DNA of 64,000 nt from NCBI GenBank assembly GCA_022496185.1, contig WTXG01000024.1, positions 186,001 through 250,000 of the forward strand, in the 5' to 3' direction. The translations under genes were made by a program, and so were the position numbers. Shown here piece after piece: positions 32,890 through 42,647 of this stretch (positions are counted from its first letter, which is position 1; every line of letters begins with the position of its first letter). The stretch is from Multifurca ochricompacta. Taxonomy: Eukaryota > Basidiomycota > Agaricomycetes > Russulales > Russulaceae. Below the pieces are notes generated by a model, which was not told the origin of the DNA, made no database searches, and saw only the letters and a list, made by a program, of their open reading frames with translations.

Positions 32890-34521
32890 AGAGGCCCTGG
32901 TGCGATGGCGGCATCAGGGGTGTAGAAGGTCGTCATCCAGTGTGCCGTGAAGGCGCTGGATGGGCTGTGAGTGAAGAGGTAAGGAGGCATACCGAAGTGC
33001 AGTGGTGTCAGCCAGTTTCTCAACGAAGTGCTTCATCGGGAGGACCCGCGTGAGCTCGTGGAGCAGCACACAGGGAGCGGTGTGGAAGGAGCCTGTGATC
33101 TTGTGGACCACGGTGTTCGACACAAGTTGGAGTCACTTGATGAGAGCGGGGGCCTGCCTGGTGTGAATCCACAGCTGGGAGCCATAGGTCAGAACCGGGA
33201 GGCAGACCGCGTTGAGGACCAGCCACCAATTCTTGGTGGTAAGGCTGCGTTCGGAGTTGCCCAACAGCTGGAGTGTGCGAATGGACGCGCGAGCTCATTG
33301 ACACATAATATCTACGTGAGGGCGCCAGGAGAGGGAAGGAGTGAAGAAAAAACCCAAGTATTGCACCTGGGCCCCTGCCTTGACAACAAAGTCAGGCGCA
33401 TCGCGGCAGGGGAGAGAAATTTCGTGTGGGGGAAGGTTCCGCATGTGCGTGCGGGAGAAAAAGAGGGCTTCGGTCTTCGCGGGGTCCACAGACATCCTGG
33501 TGCGAGCCAGCCAATCCATCATGATCGCGTAGTGGTGTCTCAATGAAGAGACCACTTCATCCCAAGTCAGCGCCCAGGCAAAGAGCAGGCTGTCGTCCAT
33601 GTACATGGACAAACGGCAGCCTTTCCAGGAGGCGGCCAAGTGGAGGAGCAGGGTGGCATACAAGGTGGCCAGGACCAGAGAAATTGGGGAGCCTTGGGGG
33701 GTCCCAATGGTCATGGTGTGCGGAGGGCCTACTTTGCCGTTGAAAGAAAGGGAGGCGGTGCGGTCAGTGAGGAAACTGTGAACCCAAGCTGATACCTGTG
33801 GGGGGTAGCCAAGCTGTGAGAGGATGGCGGCGCAATGCTGAGGGTGCACATGGTCGAAGAATCCCAAGATGTCAAACAACACCATGCCGCAGACCATGCC
33901 AGAGGCCTGGACGTGGGTGATGTCATGGACCAGGGACAACACCGAGTCCAGGCAACACAAGTTGGATCGTGCGCCGAACTGGGTGGACAGGAGGGTGGCG
34001 TATCGGTCGATGTCAGACATGAGACGCTTTGCAAGTGACTTGTCAAGAAGTTTCCCTAGAGTCTCCAGCAGGGAGATCGGACGGTGGGCCTTGGCTAGGC
34101 TGTAGTCCGGACGTGCAGGCTTCAGGAGGACAACCGTGAGGGCATGTTTCCATGAGGCTGGCACATGTCCAATCTGGATGGAGGCATTGAAGAGGGCTGT
34201 GACATGATCATCGATCGACGGCCAGGCCCACTTGAGGATCCTCCAGTTGATCTTGGAGAAGCCGGGAGCAGACTTCGACGAGGTTCTGCGCAGGAGGTCA
34301 GTGATCTCATCAGGTGTGAAGGGGACCCAGTCCTGCGTCGGGAAAGGCGGGGGGTCATCAGCGAAAGCGGTGGGTACAGGAAGGGACTCAGACCCAAAGA
34401 ATTGGGCGACGAAGACCTCTTCAATGGAGGGGCAGTCCCATAGGAGGGGGCCAGTGGGTCAGCGAATGGCGGGGACTATGGAGATACGTCTCCTGTGATG
34501 CCAGGCAGCAACGTCCCAGAC

Positions 34522-35312
34522 TGTCACGGCTCTACCTTATTTTTCCTTTATTTTTCTCCCTTTTGGATCACATGACTGTGGGAAGATTACCCAGCAGTCT
34601 CAACACGTGATCATGGGAATGTAGTCGTGACATGGATCATGTGACCGAGTCACATGTAATAGTCACATGCTGCTTAGTCAGCACAAGAGCCACTCAACAA
34701 TAACAAGTCGATTCTCTATTGTGTTTACCACAATAGGCAAGGCCCCACAGTCTAGACGGTTCTAGACCAAGTGGAGCTGTTATCAAGATAAGAGGAGTCC
34801 AGCCTAGAAGGTTCTAGGTAAGTGGAGCTCTAGATAAGGGCCCAGGTTGGGCCACGGCCAATTATAGCACAGTTTCACATGTATCAGTAGATAGACGTGT
34901 TCCAGACCTAAGGGCTAGACTACATATCAGTTATCTACTCCACAGTGACGTCATTATGACATCACACTGTGGAGCATGATCAGTCAGCAGAGTAAAGCAG
35001 CTTACGAATCACAAAGATAAGGCTCAGTCAGCAATACAGCTGACTGATACTTGCTGATTCTTGCTTACACTCATCGCTTACCTCGTTACACTGAGAAATG
35101 TATATAAGACCCTCTGTAACAGCCTGTAGCCCCCCATCTTGTCCTCTTGGGGCTGCAGGTGAGTAACTGTCTACACGAGTTTGATACATAGTGCTAATGG
35201 TATACTGCCTCCCTGTGTGACTCGATCCTTTGGATCTTGTCCTCTTGGGGCTGCAGCTTCCTCCAGTTTCAGAACGCCGTCACTGTGGTTGAGTAAACCA
35301 CTGTGGGTGACA
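34522..35312 (+). repeat. LTR-like sequence, unclassified
   Basis: Begins TGTCACGGCTCTACC where the LINE ends; a matching inverted tip GTGACA occurs at 35307-35312. Between them are a TATA box (TATATAAG 35101-35108) and a 23-nt direct repeat (35136-35158 and 35234-35256, ATCTTGTCC..GGGCTGCAG); the first copy is followed by a splice-donor-like GTGAGT. The flanks do not give a matching 5-bp TSD, so boundaries and LTR nature are tentative. Confidence 0.4.
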
Positions 35313-36065
35313 CAGTTCCTGGTCATTGCTTAACGCGTGATGTTTGCCTCCGCGGTATGCCCAACGACTTAGGTCATCACACCTTAGCCCTTCCTGTTTC
35401 TAAGTGTACACGGAGCTTCACCCATTACATTAGGACAAGATTGTATCCTACGTGCCCTCCCAGTTTCGGGCCGGCACTTTAAACCCTTTTACAGCAGTAG
35501 TAGTGTTTCCACTAGTCTTAGTTACAACCCCTGGGGTTGGAGGCCTGATCAGACAGTAGCTGAGTTGAGCCAATAATTCATAGCCGAGGTGGTGATCAGA
35601 GATATACCCGAGTAGTGGTTATCCTGGTTGCTTGGTCATTCCAAACTTGAGTTGTCGTGTTTACACACGCTTGGGGGTCATCTGTGCCAGATCTCCTACC
35701 AAGGAGTGTAAAACTGGGCAGAGCTGAGGGGGCCCCAGGAAACCGGTGACGAACTCAGAGAGACATCTGTCAGAACCGATTTCAGAGCACTTGGGCTCGT
35801 GTCCCTTGTGTGAGAGGCAGCCAATAGGTCGAGGAGACTGCGGCAGACAGCCTTGGGCTCTGTAACTTCCCATATCATTTTTCCTGGTGTTTGTCATTAC
35901 CGCCGGAGCTTGGCTAGTGCACTCTTGTGTGCATTAGTATTCGCCTCTTTGGTTGACACACCCTTCCATCCTGTGCTTAGCGTTGCGCGGCACTTGTAAC
36001 ATCGAAACACACCAAAACTACGAAGCTTCTGGTCCAGCGGACCAGCTTCCATACCTTTTTCCACA
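35313..36065. other. Unclassified sequence downstream of the LTR-like block
   Basis: No convincing gene. A minus-strand frame 35897-35661 (78 codons) has no recognisable motif. No tandem repeat or tRNA was seen. It may be the leader of an unrecognised LTR element whose body was replaced by Gypsy-2. Confidence 0.3.
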
Positions 36066-36401
36066 ATGCCACGCATTCTGTGGGTTGACCGTATTATCCA
36101 GCGCGCTCGAGAGCATGTCCAACAACTTCGAAGGAGAGGAAGATATATTTTAATGCTGCCGCTTCCTATTCAGGAGCAGCCGCATCAGGAAGACGTGACT
36201 GCGGAGAACATTCTTCCGCAACACCCCGACTTCCCTTTCACTTTCAACAACCTTCCCTCGACAGTCTCCTTCGATCTCGCATATCACTACCGTTGGGATA
36301 ACACCCAAGAAGAACATTTTGCCACACCCGCCTCTTCTACTATAGAAGGATTGGAAGGCGCTCTCTCCACTTCCCCTACTGTTACAGCCTCTGCCAAGTA
36401 A
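36066..36401 (+). CDS. Short ORF of unknown function, 3' end replaced by an LTR
   Basis: 111 codons with an ATG in good context (CCACAATGCC). The residues RILWVDRIIQRAREHVQQLR form a probable amphipathic helix, followed by an acidic Pro/Thr-rich stretch (HPDFPFTFNNLPSTVSFDL). The last seven residues and the stop lie inside the Gypsy-2 5' LTR, which starts at 36380, so the native C-terminus is lost. No family recognised; possibly the start of a gag-like gene of the LTR-like element upstream, or a truncated host gene. Confidence 0.35.
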   Translation: MPRILWVDRIIQRAREHVQQLRRRGRYILMLPLPIQEQPHQEDVTAENILPQHPDFPFTFNNLPSTVSFDLAYHYRWDNTQEEHFATPASSTIEGLEGALSTSPTVTASAK

Positions 36402-36450
36402 CCCCATTTTCTTCACCCTCCCCAACGACGACCCCTCTTTACCGCCTACC

Positions 36451-37043
36451 TGTTACGTCTGGTGCGGGACGTTCCACACGACTTGTGTGACAGCGTTTGT
36501 TCGTATATCAGATAAGAGACCAATGGGGTCTCTTGGAGTGATGCGGGAAGAGTCAAAGTCAAAGAGGCTGTACTCTAAGACGATGTTGAACGGAAAGTAC
36601 CAGAAGTACTTGAGACGGTCGAGTCAGAGCGTTCAAGGGGAAGTCCAGAAGACAAGCACCGATGTATTCAATAAGTCGAGTCTGAGGTCTACAGTGTAGT
36701 TACAGCGGACTTATATACGTAATCGAATGAGCGTCTAAAGATAAGATAGCACCGAGTCATGTGGGCCCAAATATACGAAAGCGGAGGGCGTAGAGCCTGG
36801 CTTCTGATAGGGTATTAAGTAAGTGTCCGGTCGTAAAGATAACGAGATAAAGGATAACGCGATAAGAGTCAAACATAGGTAAACAGCGGGTCAACAAGTC
36901 CAAAGCGAATCACGGGGACGGGAGTAGGGCACGTGAGGGGTCCCAGGATGGGGACGTGATCAGGAAGTGTAAGGTAGGCGGTAAAGAGGGGTCGTCGTTG
37001 GGGAGGGTGAAGAAAATGGGGTTACTTGGCAGAGGCTGTAACA
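36451..37043 (-). repeat. Solo gypsy LTR inserted inside the Gypsy-2 5' LTR
   Basis: 593-bp LTR of the same family in inverse orientation, TSD CTACC at 36446-36450 and 37044-37048. It separates U3 of the Gypsy-2 5' LTR 71 bp from its start and leaves an LTR-LTR inverted repeat of about 0.6 kb. Confidence 0.92.
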
Positions 37044-37304
37044 CTACCTTACACTTCCTGATCACGTCCCCATCCTGGGACCCCTCACGTGCCCTACTCC
37101 CATCCCCGTGATTCGCTTTGGACTTGTTGACCCGCTGTTTACCTATGTTTGACTCTTATCGCGTTATCCTTTATCTCGTTATCTTTATGACCGGACACTT
37201 ACTTAATACCCTATCAGAAAGACAGGCTCTATGCCCTCCGCTTTCGTATATTTGGGCCCACATGACTCCACGTTATCTTATCTTTAGACGCTCATTCGAT
37301 TACG

Positions 37305-37349
37305 TATATAAGTCCGCTGTAACTACACTGTAGACCTCAGACTCGACTT
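37305..37349 (+). promoter_or_regulatory. Gypsy-2 core promoter and predicted transcript start
   Basis: TATATAA at 37305-37311; AGACTCGACTT at 37339-37349, 34 bp from the first T of the TATA box, is the predicted mRNA 5' end. This 11-mer is complementary to the PBS at 37574-37584. Confidence 0.65.
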
Positions 37350-37573
37350 ATTGAATACATCGGTGCTTGTCTTCTGGACTTCCCTTTGAATGCTCTGACT
37401 CGACCGTCTCAAGTACTTCTGGTACTTTCCGTTCAACATCGTCTTAGAGTACAGCCTCTTTGACTTTGACTCTTCCTGCATAACTCCAAGAGACCCCATT
37501 GGTCTCTTATCTGATATACGAACAAACGCTGTCACACAAGTCGTGTGGAACGTCCCGCACTGGATGTAACATC

Positions 37574-37584
37574 AAGTCGAGTCT
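37574..37584 (+). promoter_or_regulatory. Gypsy-2 putative self-priming PBS
   Basis: AAGTCGAGTCT, two bases after the 5' LTR end (37571), exact reverse complement of 37339-37349. The match is exactly 11 nt and breaks on both sides, the length known from Tf1 self-priming. Confidence 0.72.
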
Positions 37585-37590
37585 CTCACA

Positions 37591-39102
37591 GTGGCTTCCA
37601 GCCGCAGTCAGACCCTCTTCCGAGAAGAACTTATCGAACGCAGAGACGAGCATAATCTTTCACAGCAAGTACTTGGCTCTGCCACCTGGAAGGATTTTGA
37701 GTCCGAGTTTGGATACTACGTCTATCACGACGGAAGATACCAACCGGTAGAATACGACGACGAAAAGAGAGTTTGGTATCGTATCCGATACTCGGATAGC
37801 CGACACTCTTGGGTCACTACAGGACCCGCCCCACCAGAATTTGGATTAGGGCCATGGAGAGAAAATCCCCCAGCCATTGTCACGGACTCTGAACCAGAAG
37901 AGTACGTAGAAGAACACAGCGAAGAAGCACTGGTATTAGCGTCGACTACAACCCCAGTTGCACCAGCAGTTGTCACGATCAGAGCCCCTGCTTTGACAAC
38001 TCCTCAGATATCCCTACAGTCCACCAGTACCGTCATACCACAGAAAATGTCCACTATCGCCGCCCAGCTCCCAGACCCAGCCCCTCCTCCGCCACCACCC
38101 CCACCAGTTATGTTGCCACCAAACATTCCCCCACCTTCGGGACGACTATCAGGTGTACTACCCCAGACGTTCACTGGGGATCAGTCACAAAGTAAAAAGT
38201 TCATGTTGGAGTTCACGACGTTCAAGAACTTCAACCACGACGTCCCCCAAATAATCAACCCCTTCCAACGAGCCAACTTATTCTTATCGCTCATCCGGGG
38301 GGATGCAGTGGACGACTGGACGATGGAACAACTGGAGTGGTTGAACGAACAAGTTGAGAGTGGGTGTCGTACCACGAGTGAAGGTCTTTGGGAGACCATC
38401 GCTCAGCGATTTAAAGATGCGTTCACGGACGGGCAAGCAAAGCAGAAGGCTGCCCGCGAACTGAAGTCCCTGAAAATGGACAAAGGGGATTTGGACGCCT
38501 ATGTGGCGAAATTCAGAAGCTTGGCCAATCGGGCTGGGTACGACACAGATGAAGAGGCAACACTAGACCTCTTCTCCCAAGGACTTCCGAACCCGCTAGT
38601 CAAAAATATCATCCAGTTTCACCACCCTAGCGACTGGGATACATGGGTTGATGCTGCCCGACGACAGCAGCAAGACTATCTCAATTTCCAGACACGTTTT
38701 GGAGTCGATACCAAGAAGGGAAAGACCCGTGATCAGTGGAAGGCAGCCTTCGGGGTTAAACCTGCACATGCCTCCCAAAGAGACCCAAACGCCATGGATA
38801 CCTCAGCAGATAGAACCAGGGCCTGGGCCACACTCACCGAAGACGAAAGACAAACATTGATGAAGGAAGGAAGATGCTTCCATTGCAAGGCGCAAGGGCA
38901 TATGTCTCGAGAGTGCCCCAAGAAAGGGGCGCGTGTGGCTGAAGCTACGGTCACACCTGTCCGCAATAACCCACCGACTGTCGATAAGAAAACGCCGACG
39001 AAGGAGGAAAAGGCACAAGAAATCTGGTCTAACATGATGAAGGAGAGCGAGGAAGTGCGAGCGATCCTAGTAGAAAAAGCGTTCGCGAAAAAGGATTTTT
39101 GA
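37591..39102 (+). CDS. Gypsy-2 gag (structural protein)
   Basis: Uninterrupted 503-residue frame. N-terminal conserved region (RSQTLFREELIERRDE, FGYYVYHDGRYQPVEYDDE, GLGPWRENPPAIV), Pro-rich stretch (~res 165-190), capsid-like region (FMLEFTTFKNFNHDVPQI, DDWTMEQLEWLNEQVESG, TDGQAKQKAARELKSL) and C-terminal CCHC knuckle CFHCKAQGHMSREC. Starts at GTG in strong Kozak-like context (ACAGTGG); the nearest upstream in-frame codons end at TAA 37567-37569 in the LTR. The first in-frame ATG is near 38049 (MSTIAAQLPDP). It also has a splice-acceptor-like CTCTCACAG just before. Forms the virus-like particle and binds element RNA in the cytoplasm (family knowledge). Confidence 0.85.
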   Translation: MASSRSQTLFREELIERRDEHNLSQQVLGSATWKDFESEFGYYVYHDGRYQPVEYDDEKRVWYRIRYSDSRHSWVTTGPAPPEFGLGPWRENPPAIVTDSEPEEYVEEHSEEALVLASTTTPVAPAVVTIRAPALTTPQISLQSTSTVIPQKMSTIAAQLPDPAPPPPPPPPVMLPPNIPPPSGRLSGVLPQTFTGDQSQSKKFMLEFTTFKNFNHDVPQIINPFQRANLFLSLIRGDAVDDWTMEQLEWLNEQVESGCRTTSEGLWETIAQRFKDAFTDGQAKQKAARELKSLKMDKGDLDAYVAKFRSLANRAGYDTDEEATLDLFSQGLPNPLVKNIIQFHHPSDWDTWVDAARRQQQDYLNFQTRFGVDTKKGKTRDQWKAAFGVKPAHASQRDPNAMDTSADRTRAWATLTEDERQTLMKEGRCFHCKAQGHMSRECPKKGARVAEATVTPVRNNPPTVDKKTPTKEEKAQEIWSNMMKESEEVRAILVEKAFAKKDF

Positions 39103-42100
39103 ATGGCTCTACCCCATTGGCCTGGGCACGAGCACTACATGTAACCTCTGTGTATACTAGTCGCTTCAAATCACTGAAAATACCAGTACATTTCGAGACT
39201 ACACAGAAGACGGCCGATCGTGACATCCTGATAGATTCAGGAGCCACCGACAACTTTATTAGCCCACGAATGGCAAGAACCATGGGGTTGGGGATGCTGG
39301 CACTCCCCCAGGAGAAGAATATTTGGAATATCGATGGAACGGCTAATCGGGCAGGAAAGATTACACATTATACTGATCTTAATGTCCAAGTGGGAGAACA
39401 AACCAAAGTCATTCGCTTCCTAGTTACCAACTTGGGAGATGAAGATTTGATCCTAGGATATCCCTGGCTTGCAGCATTCGAACCAAAGATTAACTGGAGT
39501 GACGCAACCATGGACCGAGAGTTCTACCCTGTCCTGATCACATCCATGGGGTACGACTATATGGCTCGACATTTGGCGGTACGAAGAACGGAGGACAAGG
39601 ATGCGGGACATTGCTTTGTCACCAAAGCGTCAGAGCTTGCCCAGAAGGCGGTGGAGGGACACTCAGAGAAAACCTTTGAGGAGGTAGTGCCGGAAGCATA
39701 CCACCGACACTGGAAGGTGTTTTCAGAGGCGGAATCGCAGCATTTCCCACCTGCGCGACCATGGGACCATGCCATAGAATTCACACCCGACACCCCATCA
39801 GCAATCGATTGTAAAATCTACCCATTGTTGCAGGCAGAACAAACGGCACTTACGGCATTCCTTGAAGAGCACTTGGCAAAGGGATATATTCGTCCATCGA
39901 AGTCGCCGTACGCATCACCATTCTTCTTTATCAAGAAGAAAGATGGCAAACTTCGACCTGTCCAAGATTACCGACGAATAAATGCTTACACTGTAAAGAA
40001 CGCCTATCCCCTACCGCTTATCTCAGAACTCATTGATACCATGTGAGACAAATCCCTATTCTCTAAGATGGATGTCCGCTGGGGGTACAATAACATCAGG
40101 ATCAAAGAAGGGGATCAGTGCAAGGCGGCTTTCAAAACTAACCAAGGGCTCTTTGAACCAAATGTCATGTTTTTCGGTCTCACCAACTCGCCGGCTACCT
40201 TTCAAGCAATGATGAATCATATCTTCCGCGACCTTATTCTCACTGGAGAGGTAGTAGTATATATGGACGACATCCTTGTAGCCACCACAGACGACCTTAC
40301 CCACCACCAAGAACGGGTGCACCAAGTGCTAGATATCCTGCATGAACATGACCTTTATCTCAAACCGGCCAAATGCTCATTCGAACAACAGAGCGTCGAG
40401 TACCTGGGAGTTATTCTAGAAAATGGACATGTGCGGATGGACCCGGTGAAGGTACAAGGAATCCGGGAATGGCCCACACCCGCATGTGTCAAGGATGTGC
40501 GATCCTTCGTCGGATTCTGTAACTTTTACCGACAATTCGTACGAGGGTTCTCAGGAATCGCCCAGCCATTAAATGGGCTGTTAAAGAAAAATGTACCCTG
40601 GCACTGGGCGAGTGAACAACAACAAGCCTTCGAACGTATTTGAGATATCGTTGGCGCAGAACCAGTCCTTCTACAGCCAGACTTAGAAAAGCCCTTCGAG
40701 TTAGAGGTCGACGCATCGCACTTTGCCAATGGTGTGGTATTAAACCAAAGAGATGCAATGGGATTACTTCACCCGGTCGCCTTTTACTCAGAGACATTCT
40801 CACCGGCTGAACGAAATTATGACATCTGGGATAGAGAATTGCTCGCCATTGTAAAAGCACTACGACACTGGCGGCCATACTTGGCGGGGACCCCTCACAA
40901 GACTGTCATCTACACCGACCATTCCAATCTGCTCTATTGGAAAGAACCTCACAAAATCAGCCGACGAGTTGCGTGCGAAGTCCTCGAGCTAGAGGAATAC
41001 AACTTTGTATTGAAACACATTGCAGGAAGTCGCAATGCACGCGCAGATGCCCTGTCACGACGACCCGACTTGAGCAGCGGGGAGGAGGACAACAATGATA
41101 TCACTGTACTCCCCGAAGAAGTCTTTGCAAAGACGGCCGTTGTCAGTCTTCATGACATGGATCTATGGGCCCAAGTCTCGCAAAATATGAATCAGCAACT
41201 ATGTCGAATGTGGGCAGACGCACATAACCTGAAAGAGGTTGACGGACTTTGGTGGAAGGACAAGGATCGTCTCGTTGTCACCGGTGGTGACAACATTAAG
41301 AGGGGGGTGATCCATTTTCACCACGACCTTCCCTCCGCAGGACACCCCGGCATTGCGAATACATATGCCCTGACCAAACGAGATTACTGGTGGCCAAACA
41401 TGAAAAAGGACGTGGAAACCTATGTGAAAGGATGCGCGGACTGCCAAGCCAATAAAGTGAACACGCACCCACATCCACCAGCATTATCCCCAATTACTCC
41501 TGTGACCTCGCTCCCGTTCCAGACCATCGCAATGGATTTCATCGTCAAGCTTCCCATTTCCAGAGGCTTTGATTCCATCTTGACCATCACAGACCACGAC
41601 TGTTCCAAGGCAGCATTGTTTATACCATGCAACGAGTCCATTACAGCAGAAGGAGTAGCCAAGCTCTACCTGGATCACGTCTACAGGCATTATGGCATCC
41701 CTGAAAAGATTATCTCTGACCGAGACCCCCGTTTTACCTCCACATTTGCCAAGGCTCTCTGTAAAGTCTTAGACGTCACCCAAAACATCTCGACTGCCTA
41801 TCATCCACAGACTGATGGGCAGTCAGAAAGGATGAACCAGTGGTTAGAACAGTATCTGCGATTCTGGTGCAATGGACGACAGGACGATTGGGCTGACTGG
41901 TTGGCAACTGTGGAATTTGCGCACAACTCCTGGCCCAACGGGACCACTAAAACTTCCCCATTTTCACTTATCATGGGATGGACGCCGCGCACCACCTGGG
42001 CCGCAAAACCTACAAAGTCCCCTCAGCTGCGCAACGTATCAACCAATGGGACGAGATTAGGAAATCAGCCAATGAAAACCTGCTGAAGGCGCAACAGGCC

Positions 42101-42572
42101 CTATCAGAAAGACCATCAAAGTTCACACCTTATCAGACCAATGAACTTGTCTGGTTAGAAGGGAAGCACATTCGTACGTCACACCCAACGGCCAAACTAG
42201 CGCCCCGACGTCACGGACCCTTCAAGATAACAAGGAAGCTGTCAGATGTGTCATACGAACTCGAACTCCCTCCACATGGAGAATCCATCCGGTCTTCCAT
42301 GCTCGACTTCTGACACCCTACAAGGAAACGTCCCTGCACGGGGAAAACTTCCCAAGACCCCCCCCTGAATTAATTGATGGTGAAGCGGAGTGGGAAGTGG
42401 AGCAGGTTCTAGACTCCAGGTACAAAGGCCGTGGGCGCAAACTGCAATACCTTATCAAGTGGAAAGGGTTCCCTGACTCTGACAACTCGTGGGACCAGCC
42501 GGGAATATCTTCGCCCCGGTTCTTATCTCGGAGTTCCATGTCCGACATCCAGAAGCGCCCAAAGACAGTTAA
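39099..42572 (+). pseudogene. Gypsy-2 pol: PR-RT-RNase H-integrase-chromodomain
   Basis: Follows gag in the -1 frame near GGATTTTTG. Protease DSGATDNF at 39234; RT with [41 protein letters not shown] (~40255); RNase H ELEVDASHFANG (~40700) and DIWDRELLAIVKAL; integrase zinc finger HHDLPSAGH..CADCQ (~41320-41450), DDE core (AMDFIVKLP, SDRDPRFTS, YHPQTDGQSE), GPF segment; chromodomain EWEVEQVLDS..YLIKWKGFP (42390-42490). Lesions: TGA at 40044-40046 and 40641-40643, both Arg in sisters, a frameshift near 42015 and further shifts in the last 300 bp. Pol stop TAA 42570-42572 after HPEAPKDS. Confidence 0.9.
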
Positions 42573-42647
42573 AAGAGTAGCCCCAGACCCCAGACAATTC
42601 CCCAGTACATGCTCTCACAGCAACGTCCTACCACCATCCAATCAACT

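Larger units (their letters stand above)
14284..34521 (-). mobile_element. LINE (Tad1/CR1-like), minus strand, heavily interrupted
   Basis: Non-LTR retrotransposon read right to left. Its poly(A) tail is the 21-base poly-T run at 14284-14304, preceded by a 3' UTR with AATAAA (14305-14336 and 30266-~30475). Copia-1 sits in the 3' UTR (TSD GGACT at 14332-14336 and 30261-30265). Two 604-bp solo LTRs sit in the coding region (30653-31256, TSD AGTCC; 32286-32889, TSD AGAGG). Without these the element is about 3.1 kb. It is 5' truncated at ~34521: no endonuclease or ORF1. The 3' UTR matches the fragment at 1037-1387. I could not find a convincing LINE TSD. Confidence 0.8.
30476..34521 (-). pseudogene. 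LINE ORF2: reverse transcriptase, RNase H, C-terminus
   Basis: 5'-truncated ORF2. RT starts ~34490 (SKSAPGFSKINWRILKWAWP), then 34164-33295 intact: KPARPDYSLAKAHRPISLLE, TQFGARSNLCCLDSV, DILGFFDHVHP, TPQGSPISLVLATLY and YMDDSLLFAWAL (catalytic YMDD). The post-RT segment (LWIHTRQAPALIK, ITGSFHTAPCVLLHELTRVLP) runs to 32895. After the solo LTR at 32286-32889, an RNase H-like region follows at 31995-31700 (ALRRTLQWIA, APSSSSLAGLHTHNP) and a C-terminal THTVSTTFQLATGHAF-like block near 31340. After the second solo LTR the end (LLEFIQNLGAFFKPIH) reaches stop 30478-30476. Several lesions; endonuclease domain absent. Confidence 0.82.

Noticed and set aside
34122..34424. 100-residue Ser/Arg-rich minus-strand ORF
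   Set aside because: Out-of-frame reading of the LINE RT N-terminal region, whose correct frame shows SKSAPGFSKINWRILKW.
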